This document shows positions 24,201 through 37,800 of a stretch of DNA of 64,000 bases, piece by piece (the stretch's first letter is position 1; every line of letters starts with the position of its first letter). The notes under the pieces were generated by a model. The model saw only the letters and a program-made list of their open reading frames with translations. It was not told where the DNA came from and did not search any database. This DNA comes from Leguminivora glycinivorella (taxonomy: Eukaryota; Arthropoda; Insecta; Lepidoptera; Tortricidae), in NCBI RefSeq assembly GCF_023078275.1, contig NC_062976.1:2604001-2668000 (forward strand), given 5' to 3'. Both the position numbers and the translations under genes were made by a program.

Positions 24201-27200
24201 CTACACGTAAAACAAAACCCAGTTGCTTGTAGGCTTTTTTTACAATCGAGTCTAAATGAGGTACAAATGTTAGTTTTGAGTCCATAATGACTCCAAGATC
24301 CCGAATTTGTGTTACTCTACTCAAATTATGGTTACCTATTGTTAAATTATAGTTAATATTATGTTTTTTCTTTGAAAAATTGATTACGTAACATTTATTC
24401 AGGTTTAAAAATAATTTATTTTCAGTACAAAAGGCCTCAAGATTTAACAAGTCTTCTTGGAGCAAATGATAATCTTCGACTGAATTAATTATTTTATAGA
24501 TTTTGGTATCATCCGCGTAGAGTAGCACTTTTGAGTTTTTAATATATTTGTCTATATCATTAATAAAAAGCGTAAATAGTAAAGGGCCCAAATGAGATCC
24601 CTGTGGTACTCCGGAACTAATAGACCTCCATTGCGAAGCATAACCTGCCAGAACAACACATTGGGTCCGATTTTCTATGTAAGATTTAATCCAACGGAAT
24701 AAGTCTCCGTGTATTCCGAGGTGCCAAAGCTTGAGTAAAAGTGTGTTGTGACATATCTTGTCAAAAGCCTTGGCGAAGTCAGCATACACGGCCTCTACAG
24801 ATGCGCCTCCATCCATAGCTACTAAAACGTCATTTGTGAATGTTAATAAATTTGTGTCTACCGAACGACCCTTGAAGAAACCGTGTTGATTAAGGCTAAT
24901 ATGATTTTTGACTACTTGGGTAAGTTGCATTGTGACAATTTTTTCGAAAATTTTGTTAAACTGGCATAATTTAGAAATTGGTCTATACTGTTCAATATTT
25001 TGGCTAATTTGGCCCTTAGGAATAGGAGTTACGAAAGCTTTTTTCCAAATTTCGGGAACGTAACCATTTTTAATCGATTTTTGGAAAATAATAGTAAGTG
25101 GGTAAGATAAATTTGCTGAGCAATTTTTTATAAGAATTGGATGGATACCATCAGGGCCAGCGCCTTTATTAGTATTAATTGTGTTTAATAGCCTATGGAC
25201 AGTGGCGCGGTTAATATATATACTACTTATATCAATTATGGGTTCAGTGGGTGGCACCAAAGTATCAATTTGAAAATTACTAAGATTTGACTGTTCAAAA
25301 ACAGAGTGAAAGTGATCGTTAAACCAATTACAAATTTCGGCACCATCTGAACTAGTGATATCTTTGTATTTCATAGTCTGTGGCATTTTATTTTTGGTAT
25401 TGATAGACTTAATATACGACCAGAAATAGTTTGGATATGATTTAATTTTATTTTCGGCGTAAGAAATATAACCGTTATAACATTGCAATTCCATTTTTTG
25501 TGCCCGTTTGCGTAATATTTTAAAGGACTCATATTCCAGAGGATTACGATATTTTTTCCATAATCTGTGAAACTTGCGCTTTTCACTTAGCAACTTTCTT
25601 AATGGTTTGGTATACCACACGGGGACGGACGTTGACACATTAATCTTTCGCTTGGGGATGTGATCATTAATTAACCGATTTAAAATGTCGTAAAATTTTT
25701 TGACACAGATTGTTAATTAAATCATTGTTTTCAAATAGCGAGTTCCAATTTTGTTTAGATAATTCTAAGTTAATTTTTTTATAGTCGCCACTATTAAAAT
25801 TATGAACACAACAAGGATTCGGCTTAAGAGTGGGTTCAAACGTTAACATAATATCTATAACTATCGCCTTGTGATGGTTATCCTCAAATGTGAGTGGCTG
25901 GTCACATGCCGCGACTGTACACTCTGTACTGCACAAAATAAGGTCGAGAATGCGATGGTTAATATTATGTACACAGTTAAATTGTTTCAACTCAGTAAAA
26001 GATAAGAAATCGTGCAATATTCTTGTTGTGTGAGTGTGTCCCGTCATTAAAAGCATTCCCGAGGACGAATGTGCCTGCCATTCAGCCTCTGGTATATTAA
26101 AATTCGCCCTGGTCGAACGGAACCGATACCCATACACAATCGCAAAAGGCGCGCGGCGGCACAGGCCAATCACGGCGCACCGGCTGATAGCGAGCGCGCA
26201 CGGCCACAGCTGAGCCACCACCTCGCATCGCACCACTTTCCTCCGCCGATCGATCGCATCGAAAAACACTAAAACTGGGATCAAAAAATTCGCCATCAAA
26301 AAAATCTGAAGTTAGCCAGGTTTCCGTCAAACAGATGAAGTCGTAATCAGATTGAGCCACATTAGAAAAAAAATCAATAGCCTTCGTTCGTAGTCCCCTC
26401 ACATTTTGGTAATAACCGTTAAAAATTGTATTAACTATTTTCAATTAGTAAAAGGATTTCCAAATATGATATAAGATTAATTGATTCCATAGCGCTAGTC
26501 AGAAAAATAAAATGTAGGTTTATCTTCGTCACACTGTTATAGTTAATGAAAAATATATTATATTGAGAGGACGTGCATGCATAGTATTTACGTAGTAGAA
26601 CAGAAAAAATAAATCGACGTACATACAATAAAATGTTTAAACTATCAAGAGAGTTACGTTTATATTGAGTGCATATTAAACCGGTATAGAATATGAGTGT
26701 AGGTATCAAACTGCAGAACATAACAGAGAAGTAATAGTACACCAACAAATATATAGTTGATAGTAATGTAAATAGTCACTTAATCTTATTTAAATCAGAT
26801 TCGTTACTTATTGTTATAACTCTGCTGTGGTCGGTTTTTCGAACGAAAATTTTGCAATCGCGAATCCAAAGAAAAGAATAATTATGTTCCAGCCGCAGTT
26901 GTCTAGCCTTCTTCAATAGTAACTTGTTAGCCGTTTTTTTCATGGTTTGTTTAAGGTACACACCGACATGTTGTAAACATTTTTTAGTTTTTCGTAAGTT
27001 AGTCGTTAACGGTGGTCTACAGCTAAAATTGATCTACGACAGAAATGATCTGTACATATTAAAGTAAGTAGGGAAGAAAACCGCCATGCTGAAGTGTATT
27101 TGTGCATGCCACGTCTGGTCTGTCGCATGCATGGTGAGACGACTTGGACGCCTTTATGAGTGACTGCATGGCCGGAAAAATAACACCAGAGGGAGTTGAG

Positions 27201-28797
27201 GAAATCAAGGGGAGAGGCCTTTGCCCAGCAGTAGGGCACTATAACGGGCTAATTAAAAAAATCTGTACCAGTTTAATTTTAATCTATTTTTAAGAAAATT
27301 TCCTTGAAAGAGCAACCGGCCGCCCGTATCTCTAGCGAGGACCGATTGACTCTCAACAATGACTAAAATAGAAAAAAAAAAAAAAAAACTAAAATGTAGA
27401 TTCTAGCGAAAAAACGTACCTAGGTTTTTCCAGTTCAACATTATTTTTAGCTGCAAGCCACTATTTACGATTTAGCCGATTTAAATAAAACTTGCCTACT
27501 AAATTATCCATTTGCATATTGATCGTAGTGAAAACACGTACGAAAACGACGTACGTTTTTCTGTTTTACTTTTTTAAAGGCACAGGTCACACGTTTTTCA
27601 TCAAATTTATATCGTACCGTTTTAGTTTTTTGGCTAATTGTTACCAATCTTGAGTATCACTTTTTTTGCGCCATAATGAAAAAGGCAGTTTTTGGAAATT
27701 TTTGATTGACTCGAGCGTCTTTCAAAATAAAAATATCAAAACGTTCCAACACAGATAAGATTAATAATTAATAACAATCTGACTGGGAACAAATCAAATT
27801 ATTTTATTGAATATTTTTTTGATTTGTTATTTAATAACCTAACAATAAAATTAAAATTTTGAAAAAACTCCCGACCGCGACATAGTGGACTGATTTTCAT
27901 GAAACATGGCTAAGAACACTCCCGACTAACTCAGCTTTCAGACAAAAAAACTAAATTTAAATCGGTTCATCCGTTCGGGAACTACGATGCCACAGCCACA
28001 CACACACACAGACAGACAAACAGACAAATAGACAGACAGACACGTCAAACTTATAACACCCCTTCGTTTTTGCGTCGGGGGTTAAAAATAGTCTTTCGCT
28101 ATATGTATAGTAATGCTGCAAATGGATTCATATAGGAGGTGCAAGCACTAATTGTTGCCTTGGGCCTTGTCGTTTTTTCTTTCGTGTATGATGTCTATTT
28201 CAATTTATAGAATAATCTGTGTTGAAAAAATCAGTCTACCTTCAAAAACCAGGGAGCAAATAGTCGAGAGCGTTGGTATGGAAATTGAACCGTCCTGTAT
28301 CGTCTTAAAAATATAATCGATTGTCGATTTAGCCCCGCTCTCCAGCTGCCAGCTTGCGGACCTGAGGTTGACTATGATAAGAGAAGCATCGTAGCAGGTT
28401 GCCTCAAGGGCCTACTCCAAAATCCTGCCAGATTTCCGTCCATAGTCCATAATAGTGCGTAATTTTATTTTCACGAATTTATCGGATTCGGTTCGGACGT
28501 AGTTCGAAAGCGCTCTATTTTTAACGTAGGTACCTATCGTCATATTCAGATAGAACGAATATTTTCTTTACCTATGTATTTACAAATTGTCAAATCTTTT
28601 GGGAATTACATAAAAGTCATAAAATTATTTATATAATTAAATTTTGAAAAAACCCCCGACCCCGACATAGTGGACCGATTTTCATGAAACATTGCTAAGA
28701 ACACTCCCGACTAACTCAGCTTTCAGACCAAAAAATCAATCTAAATCGGTTCTTCCGTTTGGGAGCTACGATTACGATGCCACAGACAGACACATAC

Positions 28798-28868
<71 letters not shown>

Positions 28869-31800
28869 CGTCAAACTTATAACACCCCTTCGTTTTTTGC
28901 GTCGGGGGTTAAAAATGTTATTATTTAAATCTACCCATCGATGTACCCATTGCGGAAATATAAATTAGAGAGGCACTCCATTGTCAATAAACCCTTAATT
29001 GCATGATTTTACTTTTTTTAACAATTTACAGATATATGACACCATGGTGGTAAATATGCTGAGCACTGGAAAAATAATGAAAAAAATCTATCACCATTTT
29101 TAGGGTTCCGTAGCCAAAATGGCAAAAACGGAACCCTTATAGTTTCGTCATGTCCGTCTGTCCGTCTGTCCGTCTGTCCGTCTGTCCGTCTGTCACAGCC
29201 GATTTACTCGGAAACTATAAGTACTACAGTGATGAAATTTGATGGGAATATGTGTTGTATGAACCGCTACAAAATTATGACACTAAATAGTAAAAAAAAG
29301 AATTGGGGGTGGGGCCCCCATACGTGTAACTGAGGGATGAAAATTTTTTTTCGATGTACATTACCGTGTGGGGTATCAATGGAAAGGTCTTTTAAAATGA
29401 TATAAAGTTTTCTAAAAAACATTTTTCTTAAAGTGAACGGTTTTTGAGATATCAGCTCTCAAAGTCGTAAAAAGTATGTCCCCCCCCTCTATTTTTATAA
29501 CTACGGGGTATAAAATTCTAAAAAAAATAGAGGTGATGCATGCTAATTAACTCTTTCAACGATTTTTGGTTTGATCAAAGTATCTCTTATAGTTTTTGAG
29601 CTTACAATGTTGCATGTATGACATGTATCTAGTATCTATTATAATTGAATCAACGGTCGTGGCCCTCGTAGGGAACTCCTAAACAATGACTCATCTGACG
29701 ATAAAGCTACTTACGAATTAGTCTGCCTCTGTGAACTCGATACCATTATACTAAATTACTAACACTATGCCAATATACGCACAAACGTCATTTATGTACC
29801 TACAGGCAAGGAAACTGATTCTTTAGCAGTTAACGGTTCACTTTACAATTGGTCCGCTTCGACAGGGCCTATTTTTTTACGAAGAATAATAATAAAAACA
29901 CTTGTCTTCTAATAATATAGTTAACACAGCACATAATTCCCAAAAAGTTTGTACATTTGGATTAGGTACGTCTTCGATATTGATAAAAATTGTTAACCGA
30001 CTTCAAAAAAAGGAGGAGGTTCTCAATTCGACTGAATGTTTTTTTTTTTTGTATGTATGTTACTCGATATCTCCGAGAATCATGGACCGATTTTCAAAAT
30101 TTTTTTTTCAATCGATCAGGTATACCCCGAGATGGTCCTATTGGCACCAAGTCGGGGTCTGATGATGGGATCTTGGAGAAATCGAGGGAACTCTTCAAAT
30201 GTTATAGGCACATGTAATGTTTTTAATGTATTTTTCAAAGGTAAACCAGTATTTAGATGCTTACAGGGTGTCCACTTTCTGGAAAGTCAGGGAAAGTCAG
30301 GGAAAAGTCAGGGAAGCTCATAGTGGTCATGGAAAGTCAGGGAAAGTCAGGGAAATGATTTGGAGGTCAGGGAAAAATTTGGCACCAAGAATAAAAAAAC
30401 AAAAAGTATTGAAAAATTAGACTTTTAACTTAGACTTAGACTTTTTATGACAAGTATAGTGCCTGGCCTCCATCCCAGTGATTACTAATGAGGGATATCT
30501 TCATGCTCTAGCTGACCTTAATTTATTTATATATATTCGTACAACATTCATAATGGGCGACGTGAAAACGACAAAGTTACGTCGCTGTCCAAATTCTAAG
30601 TATCTATCAGCCGACAACCCAAAGCGGAGTTCCTCATAAAGCCAATGGCGCAAAACGTCACATAGAGACGCAATTTTGTATGAGTCAAAGGAGCATAGGA
30701 GGATAATAAGCCTGACAATAAGAATCACTTTGAAACCTAAAGGCATGTCGTGGCAAAACACCTAAATGGGCATCCCGACTCTGACAACAGACAAAAAATT
30801 TCGCGCTCGCTTCGCTCGCGTTTACTACTTTTACATAGGTCATATTTTAATTCTTTGTCAATACTTCGCGCTCACTACGCTCGAAATCTCATTTTCATTT
30901 CAAGCCTGTATTCCTGCTCTCCTGCTCGCTCTGGTACTCCATTTTGTTTGCTATGTTATGTGCTATCAGCTGCAGAAGTGCATGGGGAATTTATCAATGG
31001 GTTCATTTATACTTTCTCCATGCAATTTTGCAGCTCACTGTACGTAATAACTACTATCAGCCCCAGGGACGTATAAAAGGGTAAAAAATTTCGCGCTCGC
31101 TGCGCTCGCGATTTTTTTTGTCTACCATACCATATCCAAGGGCGCCGAAACTCAATCTCGCTCTACCCTGATAGAGTGCACGGGCCGACACTGTATAGCC
31201 AAAAGTAAATGGCGATAACTACCAACTACAGATTTCGTTAATGTTAGTTTTATAAAACCAGAAATTAAAGTTTAATAGTTAACATAAAAGTAAAAAAAAA
31301 ACCGTAGGTATAAAAGTATGAACTACCTTGCAAATTTTAATATTTCGTACTTTACGTACGTGAGAAAACAAACATATTCCAGAAAAAAACTGTGACAGAC
31401 AGACAGACAGACGCACTAGTGATCCTATAAGGGTTTCGTTTTTCTAAAAAAAACTGCTTTTTTCAGGTTTTTTTTTTCAAGACAGAACAAAAAAACTGTT
31501 TTTTCACAACCCTGACCAAAAGTGGTAAAAATGTCATCATAGAATGAAAATTTGGTCAGGGAAATTTTCTTAAATGGTCATGGAAAGTCAGGGAAAAGTC
31601 AGGGAATTTTTTTTGGGTTTAGTAGTGGACACCCTGTGCTTAGATTATTGCAATCCGATAAGAAATCTGAATTCAAAGGTTTATTATTTTTTAGTTTCTC
31701 CGTGTTTTGTAACGCGCTTATTTTTGAAGGCGGTTTTATTTTTTGTTAAAAAGTTTTTAAGAGTCCATGATGCTGAGCAAGATCCACTAGGTTTCCCAAA

Positions 31801-34800
31801 ATGTCCCAGGTACTTTGTATGAAACTTTCCTTTTTTGTTCGAATAAAAATCTGGTATTCTTGCTCAGCATCATAGTCTCTATTAGCCTAATTTTTATCAA
31901 TAGATATTAGAGACATGATCCAAACGTACTAACTTTTTGGGGATTGCTAAACTAATGATCATATCAGCAGAATGCAAGCTATATGATCACCATGATCAGT
32001 AGGCCTAGCACATGATGGCCGCGAGAGTATGTCGCCACAAGAAAGATGACACGTCTTCTTCTAACTGTATTAAGAGGGCTTTCGTGTTAAAAATAGTGAA
32101 ATCGCAACCGAGCGCTCGATCATACCGTGTGTGGTATCAAATTAAAGGGCTTTGCGAGTAGTTTATAAATATATATCACATTATAGGACTTTTTCTACTT
32201 GGTCTAACAAAATATGAGAAAATGTCCAAAAGTGGTAATAATTGTACCGGTGAAGGCTCGTTTTCAAAAAATTGGCAAAAATCAATAATAGCAATTTATA
32301 ATCCCTAAGGCATAACAGCAATTTAAGTAAACGTTGCAGATTAATTTAGTACAAAACTTACTTCGATGTGATGTAGATTTTCAAAGAAATTGTCACTTAA
32401 TTTTAGGTAATTTCTGAAAAAAATTGAATTCGCCTTAGGCTAGTTTACTCTTTTTCAAAAACTTAAAATAAAAATCTAGTCTGAAATGATTGTGGTACAG
32501 GATATACGAATTATAAATTTACCCGTTTTAATATTCAAAATTGTCCAAATTTTACAAATAAGATCGACTGATTCAGCTCTATACGTGCGTTTTTCTAAAC
32601 GTGCATTAGAGAAAAATTCATAATTAATTTAGTGAGTTAGTTTTCAAAAATCCAGTCTTATAAAAATCAAGATAATAAGATGCTCTAACTGGAACTTGAA
32701 TTAAACAAATCTATTGGATAACGGAAAGTGTAGTATTTCACCGACTAAAACTATCAATTTTACATTCTTTTGACGTTTTTTTTTGAAAGCAGCCTTAATG
32801 ACATAAGGACGGGTAGTCTAATTCGCGGCGACATACTCTCGCGGCAATCATGTGCTAACCCTGCTGATGTGATCATGATCTAGTGGCTTCATCTGAGGCA
32901 ATGCGCTCTATAAGCGTTATATTTATAATTATTGTCATTCTTGTAGTCCAATAAAATAACTAAAAATAGCTGTTATGTAATTTGCGTAAGCTTATTCATA
33001 CCAAGGCCACCAGCAAGGCTAGGGAACACCAACAAAAGATGACCTTTCGTCGATAAACTGAACTTATTACTCATCTCCTGAGTCTCATCTGTGTCTACAT
33101 ATACTAATAGGTATACTGTCTGAACTCTGATATTAGCCAATTGTCGCTATGCGAGCAACGAATTAGGAAGTTGTTACAGCACTTTTAGGAATTGTTTTTG
33201 AAAATCCCCTAGCCGTTTTTGAGCTAAACACAGTGCATAAAACATTCGTTTTAAGCTTGTAAAAGTATACCTCTTTGCAGACCTGTTACTTGTTTTGGTG
33301 ATATCTAAGGGCAGTATCGAAACGATGATGAGATTTGTCTTTATGCGCATTAAAAAATGGAATGATCAAAAATAAATATCATAGCTAGGGTTGCCAACCG
33401 TGCTATATAATATAGTACTGTACTATATTTTGGCCCAGCGTACTATATTCTATATGAAACATATATAGTACGCAAAAGTACTATATTTTTGGGGTCCATG
33501 CCAGTGGCGAATTTACACTAGGGTAAAACCGCCAGGAGCGGCGTTATGATAATGAAAAAAATTTCGCGCTCGCTCCGCTCGCGCTTTTATTCATATTTAA
33601 CAGTGGCGGCGCGCTCATACAATCCAATTCCCACCGAGTTGCCCTAGATGTTCCGCAACAAATACCAAAGTTACAAACCACCATTGAAATAAAAAAATAT
33701 ACTTATAATAGTTATAATTAAAACATTACGTATTGCCTCACAAATAATAACACCATTTGCTTAAATTCAAATATGTACCTAAAATTATCGGGCGCGCGAA
33801 CGCAAAGTGAAGCTACTTATGCCTAAGCTTTCATATTCATTCATGGTCACTCCACACAGATACAAAAATCACGCACACGCTGATAAAAACAGCCCGCTCA
33901 ACTAAACTCCAAAGCAACTCGGCTTCTTATCGAGTTATTCATTTGAATACAAACCGTAAACAATGTGTTATAAGGTTTATATTTGAAAACATACACATTC
34001 ACAAAGTCCGCGCGTGTGAGTGTTGCCTATCGCGAACTCCTATGTCGTAATTTGGGCGCAACTATCTCTTTTACTCTACTCATAGCAGGATTGAGATGAA
34101 AGAGAAGGGTGACGGCCATTTGCGAACACATAAACAGCCAAGCGCACAACATTCGATGGCTCGCACTTGTTCATTTGAATTTAAAGCTTCGAGTGAAACA
34201 AATAAGATTGATATCACAGTGTAATAATTGCATGCTAAATATTGCCATACTAAAATTATAAATGTATTAATGGGTAAAATTTTATTGTGTTTTGTTATCG
34301 CACATATATTTATTTTAAATAAAAGCCTTTAAATATTGATAGTTTCTATTAAAAAACCGAGAATCTTATTTAATTTAAGTTTAGTAATGTGATAATGAAC
34401 GTTTCTTCATCCGATATACTTTGGTTGTATGAAAAGGTTTTTAAATTCGTGGGTGAAAATGGAATAATATCACTGCAACACTTGCGTCCCGCTTGTTACC
34501 GAGGTTTCGTGTGCTTTCAAATGTTTTGTGTTATTCTCTCAGTTTGTTTATTAACTTGCTCATTACGTGCAATATATCAGTGAAATTTAAATGATTTGGA
34601 GTGTTTCGGTGTCGTGTTTTAGTGACAGTGCAAGCCAGAGTTTCAAGGTTAGATACTACCTGTTTTTAAGAGATAGTTAGGACTTTCTTTGGTTTGTTTA
34701 GTAATGGCAGCGTTAATTCATTTTGACTGTTGTATAATAGATTACTTACTAAATGAATCAACACGTTTTTCGACGCAAACATTCGAAATAAAGAAATCGG

Positions 34801-37800
34801 CCGTGATCGTCCAGAGTTAAATATAAGTTATAAGCGGAGAGATGGCTTTTTTAAGCGCTTTCATAGCGGACTGTATGATAAATGCACTTGGATGGGCGCC
34901 TAAGGTACCTAATATTAAGGTAGGTTGCGTTTTTTAGGGTTCCGTAGTCAACTAGGAACCCTTATAGTTTCGCCATGTCTGTCTGTCTGTCCGTCCGTCC
35001 GTCCGTCCGTCCGTCCGTCCGTCCGTCCGTCCGTCCGTCCGTCCGTCCGTCCGTCCGTCTGCGGACAATCTGAGTAACCGTTAGCACTAGAAAGCTGAAA
35101 TTTGGTACCAATATGTATATCAATCACGCCGACAAAGTGGTAAAATAAAAAGAGGAAAAAAATGTTTTGTAAGGGTAAAAATGTTTTTTCATTCCAACCC
35201 CAACGTGTAATATACTGTTGGATAGGTATTTAAATATGAATAAGGGTTTATTAAAATCGTTTTTTGATAATATTAATATTTTCGGAAATAATCCTCCCCC
35301 CTCTAACTTTTGAACCATATGTTTAAAAAATATGAAAAAAATCACAAAAGTAGAACTTTATAAAGACTTTCTAGGAAAATTATTTTGAACTTGATAGGTT
35401 CAGTAGTTTTTGAGAAAAATACGGAAAACTACGGAACCCTACACTGAGCGTGGCCCGACACGCTCTTGGCCGGTTTTTATTTTTTGCTCTGTGTTGCCTT
35501 CCAAATATATTCACGCGCCGCCACTGATATTTAACCTTCACTGTACATTTTATTATTTCGTTCTGACCTGCAAATATTGCAGTTACGTATATAGCCACTG
35601 TTGTTTGCAAACATTTGTATTTTTTCCATGATATATTAAATAACGACATTTCTTAAGGGGATTCTCTACTCCGATGAGCTTCGATTTGAATCCATTGGTA
35701 TTATGAATATTACGATAGTTTCTAAAGCATATTAACAGCATCGTCTTTAAACAAACTAGCATCCCATAATTAGGTACCTACTTCACAGCTCATTGATTCT
35801 GTGATATTTAGCATCAAAGTTGAACTATTTTAGGACCGAAACTGGTTCTTTGGTCAGAATTTTTGCCTTAATTAGTTTAAAATTAAAATCGCTTTTGCAT
35901 TTTTATAAAAGTCTAGATTTCATTTAACTAAAAATGTTTTTAAAACAATGTCAAATTTCATAAAAAATATAAGTACTTATAATATGGGTATTTTTTTTAA
36001 TATGGGTCTTGTAAAAAAAGTAAGTAGGTAACTATTGAAATTAAAAGAATATTAATAGGTACGTAAGTAAAAATTGCATGCCTGTCAATAAATTTAGAAA
36101 GTGATAGAAGACTCAATATTGCATATTTTTTGAAATACGCCATATATATTGTTGGTGTTCAATAAAACATTTGGGACATTACATACAATAAACAACTAGT
36201 TATACATATATTACGCTAAGTAAAACATTCGACAACATGAAAGTTTGCTTTTTTAAAAAAGGCCAAATGTTAAGTTGGTAAATGTGAGCTTGGCAAATAA
36301 AACAATATTAAGTTTGAAATGAACATTCGGCGGAATAAAATTCCGTGAAACGTGAGTTGGGAAGTTATATTCGGCCATACAACTTTCGACGATAGTTATA
36401 AGAGAACCAATGCAACATAGAACTTGTCAAAAATCGATGAAAAGCCCCTTAGAGTGGACAGAAAGAACGATCTCTACGACTTGGTTATCGATTATGTGTA
36501 CCGTACTATATTTTATTTCGGTGTACTATATTTTTAGATGGAATTTTATAAAATACTATATTTCCCTAAACAAAAGTTGGCAACCCTAATCATAGCCGTG
36601 GTAAAAATTCTGAACAAAAATAATTAGAATCTCAATACATCGTATCCCTTTTAGAAGTTTATTTAAAAGGAGGAGGTCTCTCATGTGATAATAGAATTAA
36701 GGGTGATTTTTTACCCTACCTGGATAGTTTGTGACACTAACACAGTTCCTCAATCGATTGCCTCTTATTTTACTTCAATACAAAAAGGCAAAAACACCTC
36801 AGTATCCGCGTGTTCAAGGACTACGATACCGTCACGTTATCAGATAGCTGTTAATTGTTATTTGCGATTGTACTCTACTCTGTCTTCACGTGGACTAGCC
36901 TCTTGTGATTATAACTGTACTTAGTATTTACCATTCCACGTGTGGCGTAAAAAATAAGGAACCTTTCATATTATTTGTCTTATTTGTTAGAAATCACATG
37001 GCCTATCGTGAACAATGATTCGCAAATTGTAAGAATATTTCTCTTTCTCTGACGCCCAAAGTCCGATCACTGCTCATATCAATTCAATAGTATAAGTACA
37101 GAAAATTTAATTGATTACCTGTTCCATATAGATTTTTTCTCGGATTTGATACGTAGGTCTTTTACATAGTTTACCGATCCTCGGTAGAATTTTCTTTTCT
37201 AAAAGCAGCCAGGCTTGCTCGTTTAGTAATTCCTAAGTATTTGAGCTAAGTTGTTCGCTGCATCTTTGGCACGCTTCGTTAGCCCTAACTTTGCGGATAT
37301 TGATCAGGTTCATGTAACGAGTTGCAAGATTCTTTCTAACTGGGACATTTTTTTTCTCAAAACTACTTCTCCCCTCTCTAAATATAGTTAAAAAAATTGC
37401 GCCTATTCTTCTACCCTCACCAGGGAGGGGGCTTACCACGGACGCGATAAAATTACGGTCATTATTCTCAGGCGTAAAACTGTGAGAAAGAAATATACAA
37501 GTTCGGTGGTTGCGGTAGGCCCTGGATCGTAAATCGTTCCCGGCCAACTTGTACTCCAGTCAATGGAATGCGTTTATCTCGCTGGACGTGATAGCGCGCC
37601 ACATGACATGTCACATGTTGCTACGTACGTGGCCATTCATTTATCTGCTCAAAATAGCTTCGGGAAATAAATTTGCCACCTATTGAAAAAAATACCATTG
37701 TCTTGTGTCTTAGCAGCACATGCAGGAAAGTTCATGACATGCTCGTTAGCGATTAGTGCATCAGAATCAGAACATAATCTATAAATGTTATCATTTTTGC

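Larger units (their letters stand above)
23249..27025 (-). mobile_element. Non-LTR retrotransposon on the - strand, 5'-truncated and internally deleted
   Basis: Reading from right to left: the C-terminal end of an ORF1, a broken endonuclease, a complete-looking RT and an AT-rich 3' region. On the - strand a run ending AAATAAATAAATAAAAAAAAAA (23248-23270) may be its tail. A + strand AATAAACGAAATTGAAATTG end at 23552-23586 suggests another small insertion in the 3' UTR, so the 3' boundary is uncertain. Confidence 0.75.
29988..31750 (+). repeat. Interspersed repeat split by a TIR element
   Basis: Left part 29988-30257 begins TTAACCGACTTCAAAAAAAGG; right part 31643-31750 ends GAAGGCGGTTTTATTTTTTG. 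The ends are imperfect inverted relatives. 30264-31636 was inserted into it. Confidence 0.6.
33386..36588. mobile_element. hAT-type element, 3.2 kb, 8-bp target duplication
   Basis: Ends TAGGGTTGCCAAC and GTTGGCAACCCTA (13-bp perfect inverted repeat). ATCATAGC flanks exactly at 33378-33385 and 36589-36596. Subterminal GTACTATATTT repeats occur at both ends. No hAT transposase (no RW or DDE block) was recognised; it has only a short ORF at 34389-34583 of unknown meaning and a nested GGTTCCGTAG repeat, so it is probably non-autonomous. Confidence 0.87.

Noticed and set aside
28692..28968. Thr/Asp/Arg/Gln repeat protein
   Set aside because: Translation of the (GACA)n microsatellite of repeat family F1.
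34389..34583. 64-codon hydrophobic ORF inside the hAT element as a candidate cargo gene
   Set aside because: No domain, no codon bias, no relative in the window; expected by chance in AT-rich DNA.
28790..35058. CRISPR-like array from the tandem GACA and CCGT repeats
   Set aside because: 4-bp microsatellites without spacers in a eukaryotic genome.
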